A stretch of DNA of 64,000 bases from Paenibacillus lutrae (GCF_009757775.1 NZ_RHLK01000015.1:1-64000); one strand, 5' to 3'. Shown: positions 1-8,347, counted from the first letter of the stretch. Numbers and translations are program-made. Notes: a model not told the origin generated them from the sequence alone.

Positions 1-29
1 AGCCACCTGGCTTTGGAGAACCGGTGGCT
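1..29. terminator. Hairpin at the left edge
   Basis: Seven-base arms at 1-7 and 23-29 (AGCCACC/GGTGGCT) form a hairpin. It is the last of three stem-loops lying downstream of dnaI on the minus strand. The flank beyond base 1 is not visible, so a U-tract cannot be checked. Confidence 0.5.
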
Positions 30-77
30 CAAAACAGAAACTTACTGCATTTTTGAGTTTTTTATTTCTCCAAACAA

Positions 78-117
78 GACAAACTCCTGAGTTCCATTCG
101 GAACAAAGGAGTTTGTC
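78..117 (-). terminator. Hairpin downstream of dnaI
   Basis: Arms 78-88 and 107-117 pair over 11 bp (GACAAACTCCT/AGGAGTTTGTC), with an inner 5-bp stem at 91-95/100-104. It is followed on the minus strand by a T-rich run, so it is a likely intrinsic terminator for the dnaB-dnaI transcript. Confidence 0.65.
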
Positions 118-120
118 TGC

Positions 121-168
121 AATCTGGAACCGCCGGGAGCACCCCGGCGGTTCTGCTTGTTCCAGATT
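121..168 (-). terminator. GC-rich compound hairpin downstream of dnaI
   Basis: An inner 11-bp GC stem (127-137/143-153) sits inside a competing outer stem (121-130/159-168). It lies 22 bp after the dnaI stop. With the next two hairpins it forms a triple array. It lacks a clear U-tract, so it may stabilise or pause the transcript rather than terminate it. Confidence 0.5.
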
Positions 169-190
169 ATTCCGTATCATTCCCGCTCGC

Positions 191-1141
191 TCAGGCTCCC
201 CGCTTGTTCTTCCCGTCTATAACCAGCACCTCTACATAGGGACGAATCCGGTCCATAATACGCTGGCCTTTAAACTCCTCATCACCGTCCTTATTCGTAA
301 AGCTGAAATGCTTCTCTAGAGCATTCAGATCATAATTAGACGTGAAAAAAGTCGGTTTGCGGTTCATCCGGTAGTTAAGGATCGCTCCGATTACATGATC
401 ACGCAGCCACGGATTCAAATTCTCCGCACCGATATCATCAAACACAAGAAGATCGGTCTCCTTAAGCAGCTCAATCGTTTCTCTCAGCTTCTGAGGGTCT
501 CCGAACATTCCCTTCAGATCCTCCGCGAAGTCCGGCATATAAACGATAGCCCCGGTAAATCCTTTCTTTGCCAGCTGATAGAGCATGTAGCACATAAGGA
601 ACGTCTTCCCCGTTCCAAAGGAGCCCTGAAGATACAAACCCTTCTTAAGCGGACCCTCCTCCGCTGTGCGGATCACGTAATCGTTCAATTGATCCACCGC
701 TTTGGCCCGCTGCAAGTCCGTCCGCAGAATATCCGCATAGGTATGCTCGCGGCTCAAAGCCTGCTCATCAATATGAAAAGTCCGGATCCGGCTGCGGATC
801 GCATCCTGTGTCTGCTTGGCGATAAACTTCCGGCAGGCTGTTTTTTCCTCGTGGATATACGTCTGCTCGCCTGTTTCTTCGACATTCAGTACCGTGTAAT
901 GGCCGGTCATATCGTTGGGGCAGTTCTCAAGACCGGGACAGTTGGCACAGTGATTATACTCTCTCACATACTGATACAGCCGGTTCATATTCACCTTCAA
1001 GGTACGGTCATCGAGTGCCGGATGCTCTTCCCGGAGCTTGAGGATCATCGGATCTTCCAGCACAAGCTTGGCCTGCTGCTCCGCTCTTTTCATCCAGTCG
1101 GTTTTGGGCATCTGCTTCAGCATATCAGACAACGACTCCAA
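191..1141 (-). CDS. dnaI: Primosomal protein DnaI (helicase loader)
   Basis: About 316 aa. DnaI is the AAA+ ATPase that loads the replicative helicase DnaC at oriC and at restarted forks. The N-terminal third carries a Cys-rich zinc site (CANCPGLENC and a later ACRKF). The C-terminal ATPase has Walker A GSFGTGKT and Walker B LLVFDDIGAE. The open frame reaches 1168, but the SD AGGAGG at 1149-1154 lies inside that extension, so I place the start at the TTG at 1141 (7-nt gap); the GTG at 1144 is the alternative. It lies 75 bp after dnaB on the same strand, the usual dnaB-dnaI pair. Family identity is very sure; the exact start is less sure. Confidence 0.96.
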   Translation of the reverse strand: MESLSDMLKQMPKTDWMKRAEQQAKLVLEDPMILKLREEHPALDDRTLKVNMNRLYQYVREYNHCANCPGLENCPNDMTGHYTVLNVEETGEQTYIHEEKTACRKFIAKQTQDAIRSRIRTFHIDEQALSREHTYADILRTDLQRAKAVDQLNDYVIRTAEEGPLKKGLYLQGSFGTGKTFLMCYMLYQLAKKGFTGAIVYMPDFAEDLKGMFGDPQKLRETIELLKETDLLVFDDIGAENLNPWLRDHVIGAILNYRMNRKPTFFTSNYDLNALEKHFSFTNKDGDEEFKGQRIMDRIRPYVEVLVIDGKNKRGA

Positions 1142-1216
1142 CACGGTTCCTCCTCCCGCCATAGGCATACTTGCTACTTTCTAATATGAATGAGAACCAT
1201 CATCAGTTCTGCGTAA

Positions 1217-2737
1217 TTAAGAATTGAACATTTCATCCAGCCGTTTGGCTTTGCTGAGCATCTCTTCGAGCTCTTCATCCGTCACGCGCGTGGTCTGCCC
1301 GCTGTTCTGGACAATTGGAATCTGAGGCTTCTGCGTCTTGCTTGCAGGTGTGCGGGTCCGGCTCCGGCCGCTATAAGTTCCCGCTCCCGATGCTTTTGCT
1401 GCCGCAGCTTTGGCCGCCGCCTGCTCGCGGAATTTGATCCGCTGCCGCACATAGTCGACGGCTTCTTCGAAGGTAGCGATATGTTTGCCCAGCATATCCG
1501 AGGCTACAGCTTCAATGGACGACTTGGCCCACGATCGTTTGTCTATATGAATGTAATGAATAAGGACGTTAATGACTTCCTCTTTCAATTTATAATTGAG
1601 ATCGATTTTCTCGAAAATATCCAGGACGCCGTTCGGAACGGGTCCTTGCGTAAAAAAGCTCTGCAGAACACGCGTGTAAGGCTCGTTCTTGAGGAGCGTA
1701 TTATACTGGTGCTCGTTATTAGAAGCCTGCAGGAACGCAGGCACTTCCAGATAATACTGCATCTCGACCGCCCGTGAAGCCGCTTCAGCCGCTTCCGGCG
1801 AAGAAGAATCGACCGAATTCGCTTCGGCTCGTTGAAGGAACCGCTCGCGTTCTTCCTCTCTCTTCTTGCCTTGCCGGAAATACAAATTCGCCTTGTACTG
1901 GAGGGAATCAATCTGAAGCTCGCCATCGTCATCGAACATACCGTCTTCATCCAACAGCCGGCATGTTTCCTGAAGCGTGAGACTGTATTTCCTTGCGACC
2001 ATATTAATGGAGATCATCATCTCCGGCTTATATTTCAGATTCTCCACGTGAATCCGGTTATAAGAGCCCCGGGGAAACCGGGTAATCAGATCGGCATACT
2101 CGTAGCCTTTGGTCGTTACGTCCATAGGCTGGCCGGTCTGCTTGCCGGCCGAAGCTTCGTAGAGCGCCTGTTCCAGCTCGTAATCGATCACATGCGTGTT
2201 CAGGCTGAACAGCTCATAGAAAGGAACAGACAGATTCTCGCTGTCCGCACCGGTTAATTCTTCAGGCTCCGGTGTAGTCAAATCATCCCGCAGCGAAAGC
2301 AGCATGAATTTGCCTATCTTGTCACGAAGCAGCAGGGTCAAATGTTGATTGCGGAAAAATTCATTGGGCGACAGAGGACAAAACAGCGTGTATTCGTAGA
2401 TGTAATCTTCTTCTTCCGGAACATAAATCCGCGACGTCTGCAGCAGGCCTACCGCTTCAAGCCTGGACGTCTGCTCGATAAAGAGCTTGCGGCTGCGTTC
2501 ACCGGGGTCCAGTTCCATAGACAGGAAAAGCTTACGCTGCTGCTCCAGCCCCGCATAGCCCGCTTTGTCAGCGGACAGCTGCTGGAAGAGCGTGTGGTAT
2601 AAACTGATGGCGTAGCCCCCGATCATCGGCTGATAGATCGAAGACAGCATCTTATAATCAAGACTGCTGAGCGCAAAATCCCGGTAAACGCAGAACCGGT
2701 GGTTTTCCGTAAAATGCAGTAAATTGGTCAAACGCAT
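1217..2737 (-). CDS. dnaB: Replication initiation and membrane attachment protein DnaB
   Basis: About 506 aa. Firmicute DnaB works with DnaD and DnaI to remodel origin DNA and load the helicase. The N-terminal part contains the family's conserved SIYQPMIGGYAISLYHTL region, followed by DnaD/DnaB-like helical domains; the C-terminal third is Ala- and charge-rich and ends in a short helix. It is slightly longer than the Bacillus protein (about 470 aa). Two starts are possible: ATG 2752 with a close AGGT, or ATG 2737 with GGAG about 9 nt upstream. I prefer 2737 because it places the YQPMIG motif at the family position. No nrdR gene precedes it here. Confidence 0.94.
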   Translation of the reverse strand: MRLTNLLHFTENHRFCVYRDFALSSLDYKMLSSIYQPMIGGYAISLYHTLFQQLSADKAGYAGLEQQRKLFLSMELDPGERSRKLFIEQTSRLEAVGLLQTSRIYVPEEEDYIYEYTLFCPLSPNEFFRNQHLTLLLRDKIGKFMLLSLRDDLTTPEPEELTGADSENLSVPFYELFSLNTHVIDYELEQALYEASAGKQTGQPMDVTTKGYEYADLITRFPRGSYNRIHVENLKYKPEMMISINMVARKYSLTLQETCRLLDEDGMFDDDGELQIDSLQYKANLYFRQGKKREEERERFLQRAEANSVDSSSPEAAEAASRAVEMQYYLEVPAFLQASNNEHQYNTLLKNEPYTRVLQSFFTQGPVPNGVLDIFEKIDLNYKLKEEVINVLIHYIHIDKRSWAKSSIEAVASDMLGKHIATFEEAVDYVRQRIKFREQAAAKAAAAKASGAGTYSGRSRTRTPASKTQKPQIPIVQNSGQTTRVTDEELEEMLSKAKRLDEMFNS

Positions 2738-3069
2738 AGCATCAAACTCCATCCGTACCTAAAAAAGGTCTGGGCTTCATTTTACCACAATTATCGACAA
2801 GGAAGGGAATGAAAAAATATCCCTTTCGTTTTCAAACGGCTCATAAATCATCCGTTAATCGCAATCCGGCCTTCTCCAAACAGCGCGCTTCCCCGTCTTT
2901 ATAAGGTGTGACCACCCCGACCAAAGTCTAAGAAACAAACCGTCTCAAGGCCGTTTTGACCGGCTATATTCTTCTATACAATAAAGGTATGAAAGAAAGA
3001 CACGGTAAAGAGCTGACGAAGAAGAACACGATTTAATAAAATACGAACTCATTCAAGGGAGAGATTAAG
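2738..3069. other. Intergenic region between dnaB and the PspC gene
   Basis: About 330 bp divides the divergent dnaB (minus) and PspC (plus) genes. A TTTGAC/TACAAT-like pair near 2957-2984 reads toward the PspC gene. I see no ORF or clear operator. Confidence 0.4.
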
Positions 3070-3294
3070 ATGAATAAATTATTTCGTTCCAGAACAGACA
3101 AGAAATTGACCGGATTATGTGGAGGAATCGCGAATTACCTGGGTGTGGATTCAACCGTTGTGAGACTGATCGCCGTGGTCTGTGCGTTATTCAGCTTCGG
3201 AGCCTTCACCGCGATCTACATCATTGCGAGCTTCCTGGTTCCAAAAGAGCCGTTGAACGCTTACGATTATCCGAATTCTTACCACTCTTACTAA
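3070..3294 (+). CDS. PspC domain membrane protein
   Basis: 74 aa, a single PspC domain. The N-terminal half carries the family pattern KKLTGLCGGIANYLGVDSTVVR, followed by one hydrophobic segment of about 30 residues and a short Tyr-rich tail. In proteobacteria PspC belongs to the phage-shock envelope stress response; in Firmicutes such short proteins are usually uncharacterised membrane proteins. A GGGAGAG ribosome site sits about 6 nt before the ATG. It stands alone and ends in a strong terminator, so it is monocistronic. The domain assignment is firm; the cellular role is not. Confidence 0.88.
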   Translation: MNKLFRSRTDKKLTGLCGGIANYLGVDSTVVRLIAVVCALFSFGAFTAIYIIASFLVPKEPLNAYDYPNSYHSY

Positions 3295-3321
3295 GACACG
3301 CCTGATAATCCAGATTAAAAA

Positions 3322-3347
3322 AAGCCCGCGGGAGCTCCCCCGGGCTT
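3322..3347 (+). terminator. Terminator after the PspC gene
   Basis: Arms AAGCCCG (3322-3328) and CGGGCTT (3341-3347) enclose a second palindrome GGGAGCTCCC. A-rich before and T-rich after, so it may work in both directions. Confidence 0.75.
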
Positions 3348-3428
3348 CTTGCCGTTCATTTATTGATTGTTCCCGCCATCTGCTCCGGATACCCCCGCAG
3401 GCAGGATGGTTTTTTGTAGAGTGAGCAG

Positions 3429-3692
3429 CTAGAACATTTTGAAGCCTTTAATCCGCAGAGTACGGATGGTTGTCCCGCTGACAACTGCACCTGCGAGACC
3501 GCCGATAACCGGAACGATATCCACGTAGGTAACGGCAGACATTTTGTCGCTGTAATAGAAAGCCAGTCCGATCATAAGCGCTATGAACGCATAGCTCGGA
3601 AACCAGGTCGTTTTCATCAGCATATTTAGAATAAACCCGAGTCCAAAAAACAGCACGAACATCAGGACAATGACGATAACAAACTGGATCAA
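3429..3692 (-). CDS. yuiB: YuiB-like small membrane protein
   Basis: About 87 aa with three hydrophobic segments, including [17 protein letters not shown]. It resembles B. subtilis YuiB, whose gene also sits in the yui/yum cluster. The function is unknown. The frame runs up to an ATG at 3719, but AAAAGGAG is followed about 9 nt later by a TTG at 3692, just before the first membrane segment, so I choose that start. The gene is divergent from hemQ. The family call rests on remembered sequence pattern and neighbourhood, so it is moderate. Confidence 0.66.
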   Translation of the reverse strand: MIQFVIVIVLMFVLFFGLGFILNMLMKTTWFPSYAFIALMIGLAFYYSDKMSAVTYVDIVPVIGGLAGAVVSGTTIRTLRIKGFKMF

Positions 3693-3732
3693 ACTCGTCC
3701 ACTCCTTTTCTATCCACATTCTTACTCTCTAT

Positions 3733-3802
3733 TGTAGACAAATTCCCCTGTCCGGTAAAGTGTCTACATCTTGAACAATCGCCTGGTGACACGGTTTGTT
3801 CA
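3733..3802. promoter_or_regulatory. Two inverted repeats in the yuiB/hemQ divergent region
   Basis: TGTAGAC (3733-3739) is repeated inverted as GTCTACA (3762-3768), and TGAACAA (3772-3778) as TTGTTCA (3796-3802). The second pair ends just upstream of the hemQ -35 element. They may be operator half-sites; no known regulator is recognised. Confidence 0.35.
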
Positions 3803-3805
3803 TTT

Positions 3806-3834
3806 GCCTTTTGCATAGCGAGTCGATACAATGA
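3806..3834 (+). promoter_or_regulatory. Predicted hemQ promoter
   Basis: TTGCCT and TACAAT separated by 17 bp resemble a sigma-A promoter reading into hemQ. Confidence 0.5.
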
Positions 3835-3889
3835 GAGGGATATGGCAGTACGTGAATTCCTGTACAGAAAAGGAGGGTTTTCATTTCCT

Positions 3890-4636
3890 ATGAGTGAAGC
3901 CATCGAAACATTAGAAGGCTGGTACGCCTTACACGATTTCCGCCGCATGGATTGGAATGCATGGAAAGAAGCATCCCAAGACGAGCGTAAGCGGGCAGAG
4001 GACGAGCTGCACGATTTTATCGGGGAGTGGCAGTCCATTGAGAACAATAAGCAAGGAAGCACTGCGATGTACAGCATCGTCGGCCAGAAAGCCGATATCC
4101 TGTTTATGCAGCTTCGTGAAACTTTGGAAGAACTGAATGATCTCGAAACGGCATTCAACAAATCGACGCTTGCCAAATTCACGATCCCGGTCTACTCGTA
4201 TGTATCGGTCGTTGAGCTGAGCAGCTATATGGCCAAGCCGGGCTCCGATCCGATGGAGAATCCGGAAGTTGTAGCCCGCCTCAAACCGGCGCTGCCAAAG
4301 GCGAAGCATATCTGCTTCTATCCGATGAACAAGCGCCGTGACGGCAGCGACAACTGGTACATGCTGGACCTGGATTCCCGCAAAGCGATGATGCGCAGCC
4401 ACGGCATGATTGGCCGCAGCTATGCGGGCAAGGTCAAACAGATCATCACCGGTTCTGTCGGTTTCGATCTGTGGGAGTGGGGCGTCACTCTGTTTGCGGA
4501 CGACGCACTGCAGTTCAAGAAGCTCGTGTACGAGATGCGCTTTGACGAAGTCAGCGCACGCTTCGGCGAATTCGGCGATTTCTATGTCGGCAACCTGCTC
4601 GATAACGACCGCCTGGCGCGCCTGCTGCACGTTTAA
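3890..4636 (+). CDS. hemQ: Coproheme decarboxylase HemQ (ChdC)
   Basis: 248 aa. HemQ carries out the last step of the coproporphyrin-dependent heme pathway, the oxidative decarboxylation of coproheme III to protoheme. It has the chlorite-dismutase fold. Visible signatures: N-terminal [13 protein letters not shown], the segment [15 protein letters not shown] containing the radical-forming Tyr, and [20 protein letters not shown] containing the proximal heme His. The frame opens at 3842, but AGGAGG at 3871-3876 and family alignment favour the ATG at 3890, although the spacing of 13 nt is long. It ends in a strong terminator. Its product feeds CtaB/CtaA heme A synthesis encoded elsewhere in the window. 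Confidence 0.95.
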   Translation: MSEAIETLEGWYALHDFRRMDWNAWKEASQDERKRAEDELHDFIGEWQSIENNKQGSTAMYSIVGQKADILFMQLRETLEELNDLETAFNKSTLAKFTIPVYSYVSVVELSSYMAKPGSDPMENPEVVARLKPALPKAKHICFYPMNKRRDGSDNWYMLDLDSRKAMMRSHGMIGRSYAGKVKQIITGSVGFDLWEWGVTLFADDALQFKKLVYEMRFDEVSARFGEFGDFYVGNLLDNDRLARLLHV

Positions 4637-4652
4637 TACACAGAATACCAAG

Positions 4653-4681
4653 AGCACCCCGGTTCCTGGAACCGGGGTGCT
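4653..4681 (+). terminator. Terminator after hemQ
   Basis: A perfect 14-bp stem (4653-4666/4668-4681, AGCACCCCGGTTCC and complement) with a one-base formal loop, followed by TTTG. Confidence 0.85.
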
Positions 4682-4818
4682 TTGCTGCGTACAGGCTGTT
4701 ATGCTGCGTATCGGCAAGCCTTCCGCATTCACGGAAGCTGACGGCTCTCTCCCCAAGGCAATAGGAGCAGCGCGGCTCTTTTCTTCCCGGCCGGTTGCGA
4801 TACCATATGTCACCGTTT

Positions 4819-5097
4819 CTAGTCTTCCTCTTCCTCATCCCGGATGCGCTTCATTTCGGCTTCCATCTCGGCCTTCCGGCGCAGATATTCCTCCGTATCC
4901 CGGTCACGCTGCCGGCTTCTCTCCTTGAGCCGCTCGATGGCAGGGAGAATCAGCACATCTATTTCCTTTTGTACGACGGCTACCAGATCATACCGCTTCT
5001 GCTCTTCGAGATAGTGTCCGACTTCTATAAGCGCGTTATAACGCTCCAGCTCGCTTCGCGTCAGTCTCCCGCGCACTTGAACGCTGCAATGTCTCAT
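4819..5097 (-). CDS. Hypothetical charged coiled-coil protein
   Basis: 92 aa, unrecognised. The first third is MRHCSVQVRGRLTRSEL; the rest is strongly helical and charged, with Arg/Glu/Asp repeats ending RIRDEEEED, suggesting a short coiled coil. It has no membrane segment or signal peptide. A GGAAGCGGGGG stretch precedes the ATG. It lies 100 bp downstream of ndh on the same strand with a hairpin between, so it may be co-transcribed through a leaky terminator. Coding potential is supported by the ribosome site and by codon use like its neighbours. Confidence 0.65.
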   Translation of the reverse strand: MRHCSVQVRGRLTRSELERYNALIEVGHYLEEQKRYDLVAVVQKEIDVLILPAIERLKERSRQRDRDTEEYLRRKAEMEAEMKRIRDEEEED

Positions 5098-5130
5098 ATG
5101 GATGCCCCCGCTTCCTATAATGAATACGAA

Positions 5131-5177
5131 AGGCCGGCACCGGCACGCCTCTTCGGACGTCTGCCAGTGGCCGGCCT
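5131..5177 (-). terminator. Hairpin after ndh
   Basis: AGGCCGGC (5131-5138) pairs with GCCGGCCT (5170-5177), 20 bp after the ndh stop on the minus strand. There is no long U-tract, so it is perhaps a partial terminator. Confidence 0.5.
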
Positions 5178-5197
5178 GCTTGTTCGTTGTATCCGGT

Positions 5198-6391
5198 TTA
5201 CCGGATTTTGCCCTTGCGTACGACCAGTGGAAGGCCGCCGATGGCGTACAAGTACCGCATATCGATGACCTTCTTCATCAGAGCCGCGGTGCTGCCCTTC
5301 ATCTTCTTCGTGCCGACGATCCCGATCGCTTCGCCCCGGCCCAGCGACGCTACCGTACCGCGATTCACGAAGCTGAATTCTTTGAGCGAGCTGCCCCGGA
5401 TAGAGGCAACGAGATTGTACGCGCAGTTGTCTCCCTGCTGCGTCGCGATTTGAGCGGTCGGCGGATAAGGCCGGCCCTCGGGATTCATGACGAGCGAGCA
5501 GTCGCCCGTGACAAAGATGTTATCGTGACCGGGCGCGCGCAGGAACTCGTCCACCTTAATCCGTCCGCGCATCGTTTCGAACCCGGCATCCTCCAGCAGG
5601 TGGTTGCCGCGAATTCCGCCGGTCCATATCACGGTACCGGCTTTAATGAATTCGTCCCCGGCGATCAGCACACCCTCCGGCGTACATTCTTTGATCGCCG
5701 TAGCGATTCTAAACGTAACGCCCTTATCGGTCAGCAGCCGCATCGCGTACTCCACCAGTTCGGGATCAAAACCCGGCAGAGCCGTCGGAGCCGCTTCAAT
5801 GTTATAAATATTCACGAGACTCGGTTCGACGTCGAACTCTTTGCACAGCTCCGGAATCCGGTCGGCCAGCTCGCCGATAAATTCGATTCCGGAGAATCCG
5901 GCACCGCCGACAACAAACGTTAACAGCTCTTTGCGGTCCGGCTCCTGTTTGAAACGGGCAAACTGATATTCAATATGTTCACGTATATGACGAACGCTAT
6001 TAATACTACGGATCGTCATGGCATATTCTTTGAGACCGGGGATTCCGAATGTCTCGGGCTCGCCCCCAAGGCCTATCACGAGATAATCATAGGATAACGT
6101 CCCGTCTTCGAGAATCACTTTCTTCTCATTGGGACGGATTTGTACAACGGTAGACTTCACAAAATCCACTTTAAATTCATCAATTAGCGAAGAAATATTG
6201 ACACGTGCGTTTTCTGGATTATCCGTCCCGGCAGCAGGCATATGCAGATGCGTGGTGATGTAGTGATAATCATGTTTATTTACAAGCGTTACGTCCGCTT
6301 CGTTATAATTGAGCATTTTTTGAAGACGTAAAGATGTCACAACACCACCGTAGCCCGCGCCTAAAATAACAATTCTTGGCACTCTACTCAT
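5198..6391 (-). CDS. ndh: Type-II NADH dehydrogenase (NDH-2, YumB-like)
   Basis: 397 aa. NDH-2 oxidises NADH and reduces menaquinone on the inner face of the membrane without pumping protons. The FAD-binding motif ILGAGYGG is near residue 8, the NADH-binding motif VVGGAGFSGIE near 160, and the second FAD contact FVTGDCSLV near 295. The C-terminal region around KKMKGSTAALMKKV is basic and amphipathic, as expected for membrane attachment. A GGAAGTGAGAG site precedes the ATG. It is divergent from the YumC-type reductase, the gene pairing seen in the Bacillus yumB-yumC region. Which of the two NDH-2-like genes in the window is the main respiratory enzyme is an inference. Confidence 0.93.
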   Translation of the reverse strand: MSRVPRIVILGAGYGGVVTSLRLQKMLNYNEADVTLVNKHDYHYITTHLHMPAAGTDNPENARVNISSLIDEFKVDFVKSTVVQIRPNEKKVILEDGTLSYDYLVIGLGGEPETFGIPGLKEYAMTIRSINSVRHIREHIEYQFARFKQEPDRKELLTFVVGGAGFSGIEFIGELADRIPELCKEFDVEPSLVNIYNIEAAPTALPGFDPELVEYAMRLLTDKGVTFRIATAIKECTPEGVLIAGDEFIKAGTVIWTGGIRGNHLLEDAGFETMRGRIKVDEFLRAPGHDNIFVTGDCSLVMNPEGRPYPPTAQIATQQGDNCAYNLVASIRGSSLKEFSFVNRGTVASLGRGEAIGIVGTKKMKGSTAALMKKVIDMRYLYAIGGLPLVVRKGKIR

Positions 6392-6799
6392 TGGTTTCTC
6401 TCACTTCCATCTTTTTATAAGGCCCTGTTGTGATAGATTCACACTCTCTCTAGGCTTAAAACATTCACGATAGAATGATGCGGACCGGAGCCGTTTATAC
6501 AGGCGCTTTTCTTTGTATATCACGCCTATCTGGCACTAATCTCATGCAATCATATAATGTGCCCTATTAAATAGCAAGGGACATTTTCCCTAAAAAAAAC
6601 GGGCTTTTTTCGTGAATTCCGACAAATTAGATACCCGGTTTTCTCCCGACACCCGCATCTTTTAATTAAGAGCGTTTTCATTATTTTCACAAGAATGAAT
6701 TCGGGTCTTTTTCCATCGGGTCAAATGGTTTCTTTCCTGAATACGGACGTTTATAATGAACAAAGTAAGGATAGCGTATAAAAGTGGAGGTGTCGGATA
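6392..6799. other. Divergent regulatory region ndh/yumC
   Basis: 408 bp with no ORF. It holds the TGTGA-N5-TCACA dyad near ndh and a yumC promoter with TATAAT at 6752-6757. The rest is AT-rich with no repeat that I can assign. Confidence 0.6.
6429..6443. promoter_or_regulatory. TGTGA-N5-TCACA dyad upstream of ndh
   Basis: A perfect 5-bp dyad 38 bp upstream of the ndh start. It resembles Rex or Fnr sites (TGTGA-N6-TCACA), but the spacer is one base short. Confidence 0.35.
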
Positions 6800-7822
6800 G
6801 TGAAAGAAGCAGCACATACGGAACCTAATGAAAATCTTCAGGAGCAGGTAAGGGATCTGACGATCATCGGCGGAGGTCCCGCGGGCATGTTCGCGGCGTT
6901 CTACGGCGGCATGAGGCAGGCCTCGGTTACATTAATCGAGAGTATGCCGCAGCTCGGCGGTCAGTTAGCCGCCTTGTATCCTGAGAAACATATATATGAT
7001 GTAGCCGGCTTCCCCAAAGTAACGGCTCAAGAGCTGGTGGATAACCTGGCCGTACAAATGAACCACTTCCCTATCCGGGTCTGCCTGGAAGAGAAGGTGC
7101 TGAATGTAATCAAGAAAGAAGAGCGCTTGTTCGAAGTGCTCACCGACAAAGGCTCGCATCTTAGCCGAGCCGTCATTATTACCGGAGGCGTAGGGGCTTT
7201 CGAGCCGCGCAGAATTGATCTTCCGAACGTGGACCGGTATGAGCGGAACAACCTCCACTATTTCGTTAAAGACCTGAATTCTTTCGCCGGTCAAAAAGTA
7301 CTGATTACAGGCGGAGGCGATTCCGCTGTTGACTGGGCGCTCATGCTGGAACCGATCGCAGAGCAGGTCACGCTCGTTCACCGCAGAGACAAGTTCCGCG
7401 CTCATGAGCACAGCGTCGACAAATTGAATCATTCAAAGGTTCGTGTAATAACTCCAACAGAAATTACCGGCTTTGACGGCGGTGATTCCATCGAGAAAGT
7501 TACACTCACTCATGTCAAAACCGGCGAAGAAACAATTGTAGACGTAGACGCGGTTATCGTTAATTTCGGATTCGTGTCCTCTCTCGGGCCGATCTCCGAA
7601 TGGGGTCTCCAAATTGAAGGCGGCTCTATTGTCGTCGATTCACGCATGGAAACCAATGTCCCGGGTATTTTCGCCGCAGGCGATATTACGACTTATCCCG
7701 GCAAACTTAAACTCATTGCCGTCGGATTCGGCGAGGCCCCTACTGCCGTCAATAACGCCAAGGTCTATATGGATCCAACCGCCAAGCTGTCTCCGGGGCA
7801 CAGCAGCAATATGAAATTCTGA
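6800..7822 (+). CDS. yumC: Ferredoxin--NADP(+) reductase, thioredoxin-reductase-like (YumC)
   Basis: 340 aa. This family moves electrons between NADPH and ferredoxin or flavodoxin. The FAD motif IIGGGPAGM is near residue 22, [12 protein letters not shown] marks the NADPH domain, [10 protein letters not shown] follows, and [14 protein letters not shown] is the C-terminal FAD contact. It lacks the CxxC redox pair of true thioredoxin reductases, which fits YumC-type FNR. The start is GTG at 6800, set by GGAGG about 9 nt upstream. Its neighbourhood matches the Bacillus yumB-yumC region. Confidence 0.93.
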   Translation: MKEAAHTEPNENLQEQVRDLTIIGGGPAGMFAAFYGGMRQASVTLIESMPQLGGQLAALYPEKHIYDVAGFPKVTAQELVDNLAVQMNHFPIRVCLEEKVLNVIKKEERLFEVLTDKGSHLSRAVIITGGVGAFEPRRIDLPNVDRYERNNLHYFVKDLNSFAGQKVLITGGGDSAVDWALMLEPIAEQVTLVHRRDKFRAHEHSVDKLNHSKVRVITPTEITGFDGGDSIEKVTLTHVKTGEETIVDVDAVIVNFGFVSSLGPISEWGLQIEGGSIVVDSRMETNVPGIFAAGDITTYPGKLKLIAVGFGEAPTAVNNAKVYMDPTAKLSPGHSSNMKF

Positions 7823-7844
7823 TCCATCAATGAAAATAAACGTC

Positions 7845-7906
7845 AAAGGGCATTCTAACCTTGCTGCCGGTTTTACCGGCAGATCATCCAAGGAGGAATG
7901 CCCTTT
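7845..7906 (+). promoter_or_regulatory. Nested hairpin covering the ribosome site and TTG start
   Basis: An 11-bp outer stem (7845-7855 AAAGGGCATTC / 7896-7906 GAATGCCCTTT) encloses a 7-bp inner stem (7864-7870 CTGCCGG / 7876-7882 CCGGCAG, loop TTTTA). The outer right arm begins at the last base of the AAGGAGG ribosome site (7890-7896) and runs into the TTG start codon at 7905. In RNA this would hide the start of the next gene. Confidence 0.6.
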
Positions 7907-8171
7907 GTCATCTTACTGCCCTGTCTGTAACGGAATGGAAACCTTAACCGCTATATGCCCCGGCTGTTCCGGTCCTGCTGCTGATTTCGGAAGGTACAAT
8001 GATTACCTCGGGCCCTATGCCCCGTATCGTGATATTGAAGCGATCGGGCTTTCTAACGGATATCCTGACGTGCTCAGTAACCGATGTATGCATGTTGTAG
8101 CCTGTGAAGGCTGCGGTCAAAACGGGGTTGTGGCAGTCGAAGAAATAGCGGGCGGGGAAAAGTTAATATAG
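7905..8171 (+). CDS. Small zinc-ribbon protein, unknown function
   Basis: About 88 aa from TTG 7905, chosen because AAGGAGG sits 8 nt upstream. It has four Cys pairs: CPVC and CPGC near the N-terminus, then a single C (SNRCMH) and CEGC, consistent with one or two zinc ribbons. The middle YNDYLGPYAPYRDIEA is not recognised. It lies 82 bp after yumC on the same strand with no ordinary terminator between, so it may be co-transcribed and controlled by the nested hairpin. An ATG at 7898 is out of frame. Confidence 0.72.
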   Translation: MSSYCPVCNGMETLTAICPGCSGPAADFGRYNDYLGPYAPYRDIEAIGLSNGYPDVLSNRCMHVVACEGCGQNGVVAVEEIAGGEKLI

Positions 8172-8191
8172 ACGGAAACAAAAAAAAGAAG

Positions 8192-8347
8192 CTACGCAAG
8201 GGCAGCTTCTTCGCCATTGTAAGTTTCCAGCACGATATGTCTGCGGTTAATCTCACCTAATAACAAATCGACAAAATCTGATTCGAGTTCAAGGTCCAGT
8301 GCTTTGAAATAAGATTCAACAAGCGTCTCATCACTAATCTGTCTCAT
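8192..8347 (-). CDS. sda: Sporulation checkpoint protein Sda
   Basis: 51 aa. The sequence begins MRQISDETLVESYFKALDL and continues with SDFVDLLLGEINRR, closely matching the helical-hairpin Sda family (Bacillus: MRKLSDELLIESYFKA...). Sda binds the dimerisation domain of phosphorelay kinases such as KinA and blocks sporulation while replication is in progress or damaged. The last residues (ETYNGEEAALA) extend beyond the 46-aa Bacillus form. AAAGGTGG sits about 5 nt before the ATG. Upstream lie a TATAAT (8376-8381) and a dense DnaA-box cluster, exactly the known regulatory logic. The gene is shorter than 60 codons and easily missed. Confidence 0.9.
   Translation of the reverse strand: MRQISDETLVESYFKALDLELESDFVDLLLGEINRRHIVLETYNGEEAALA

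Noticed and set aside
53-319. 88-aa plus-strand frame at the left edge
   Set aside because: It runs across three hairpins and into the antisense of dnaI, has no ribosome site and no recognisable protein character.
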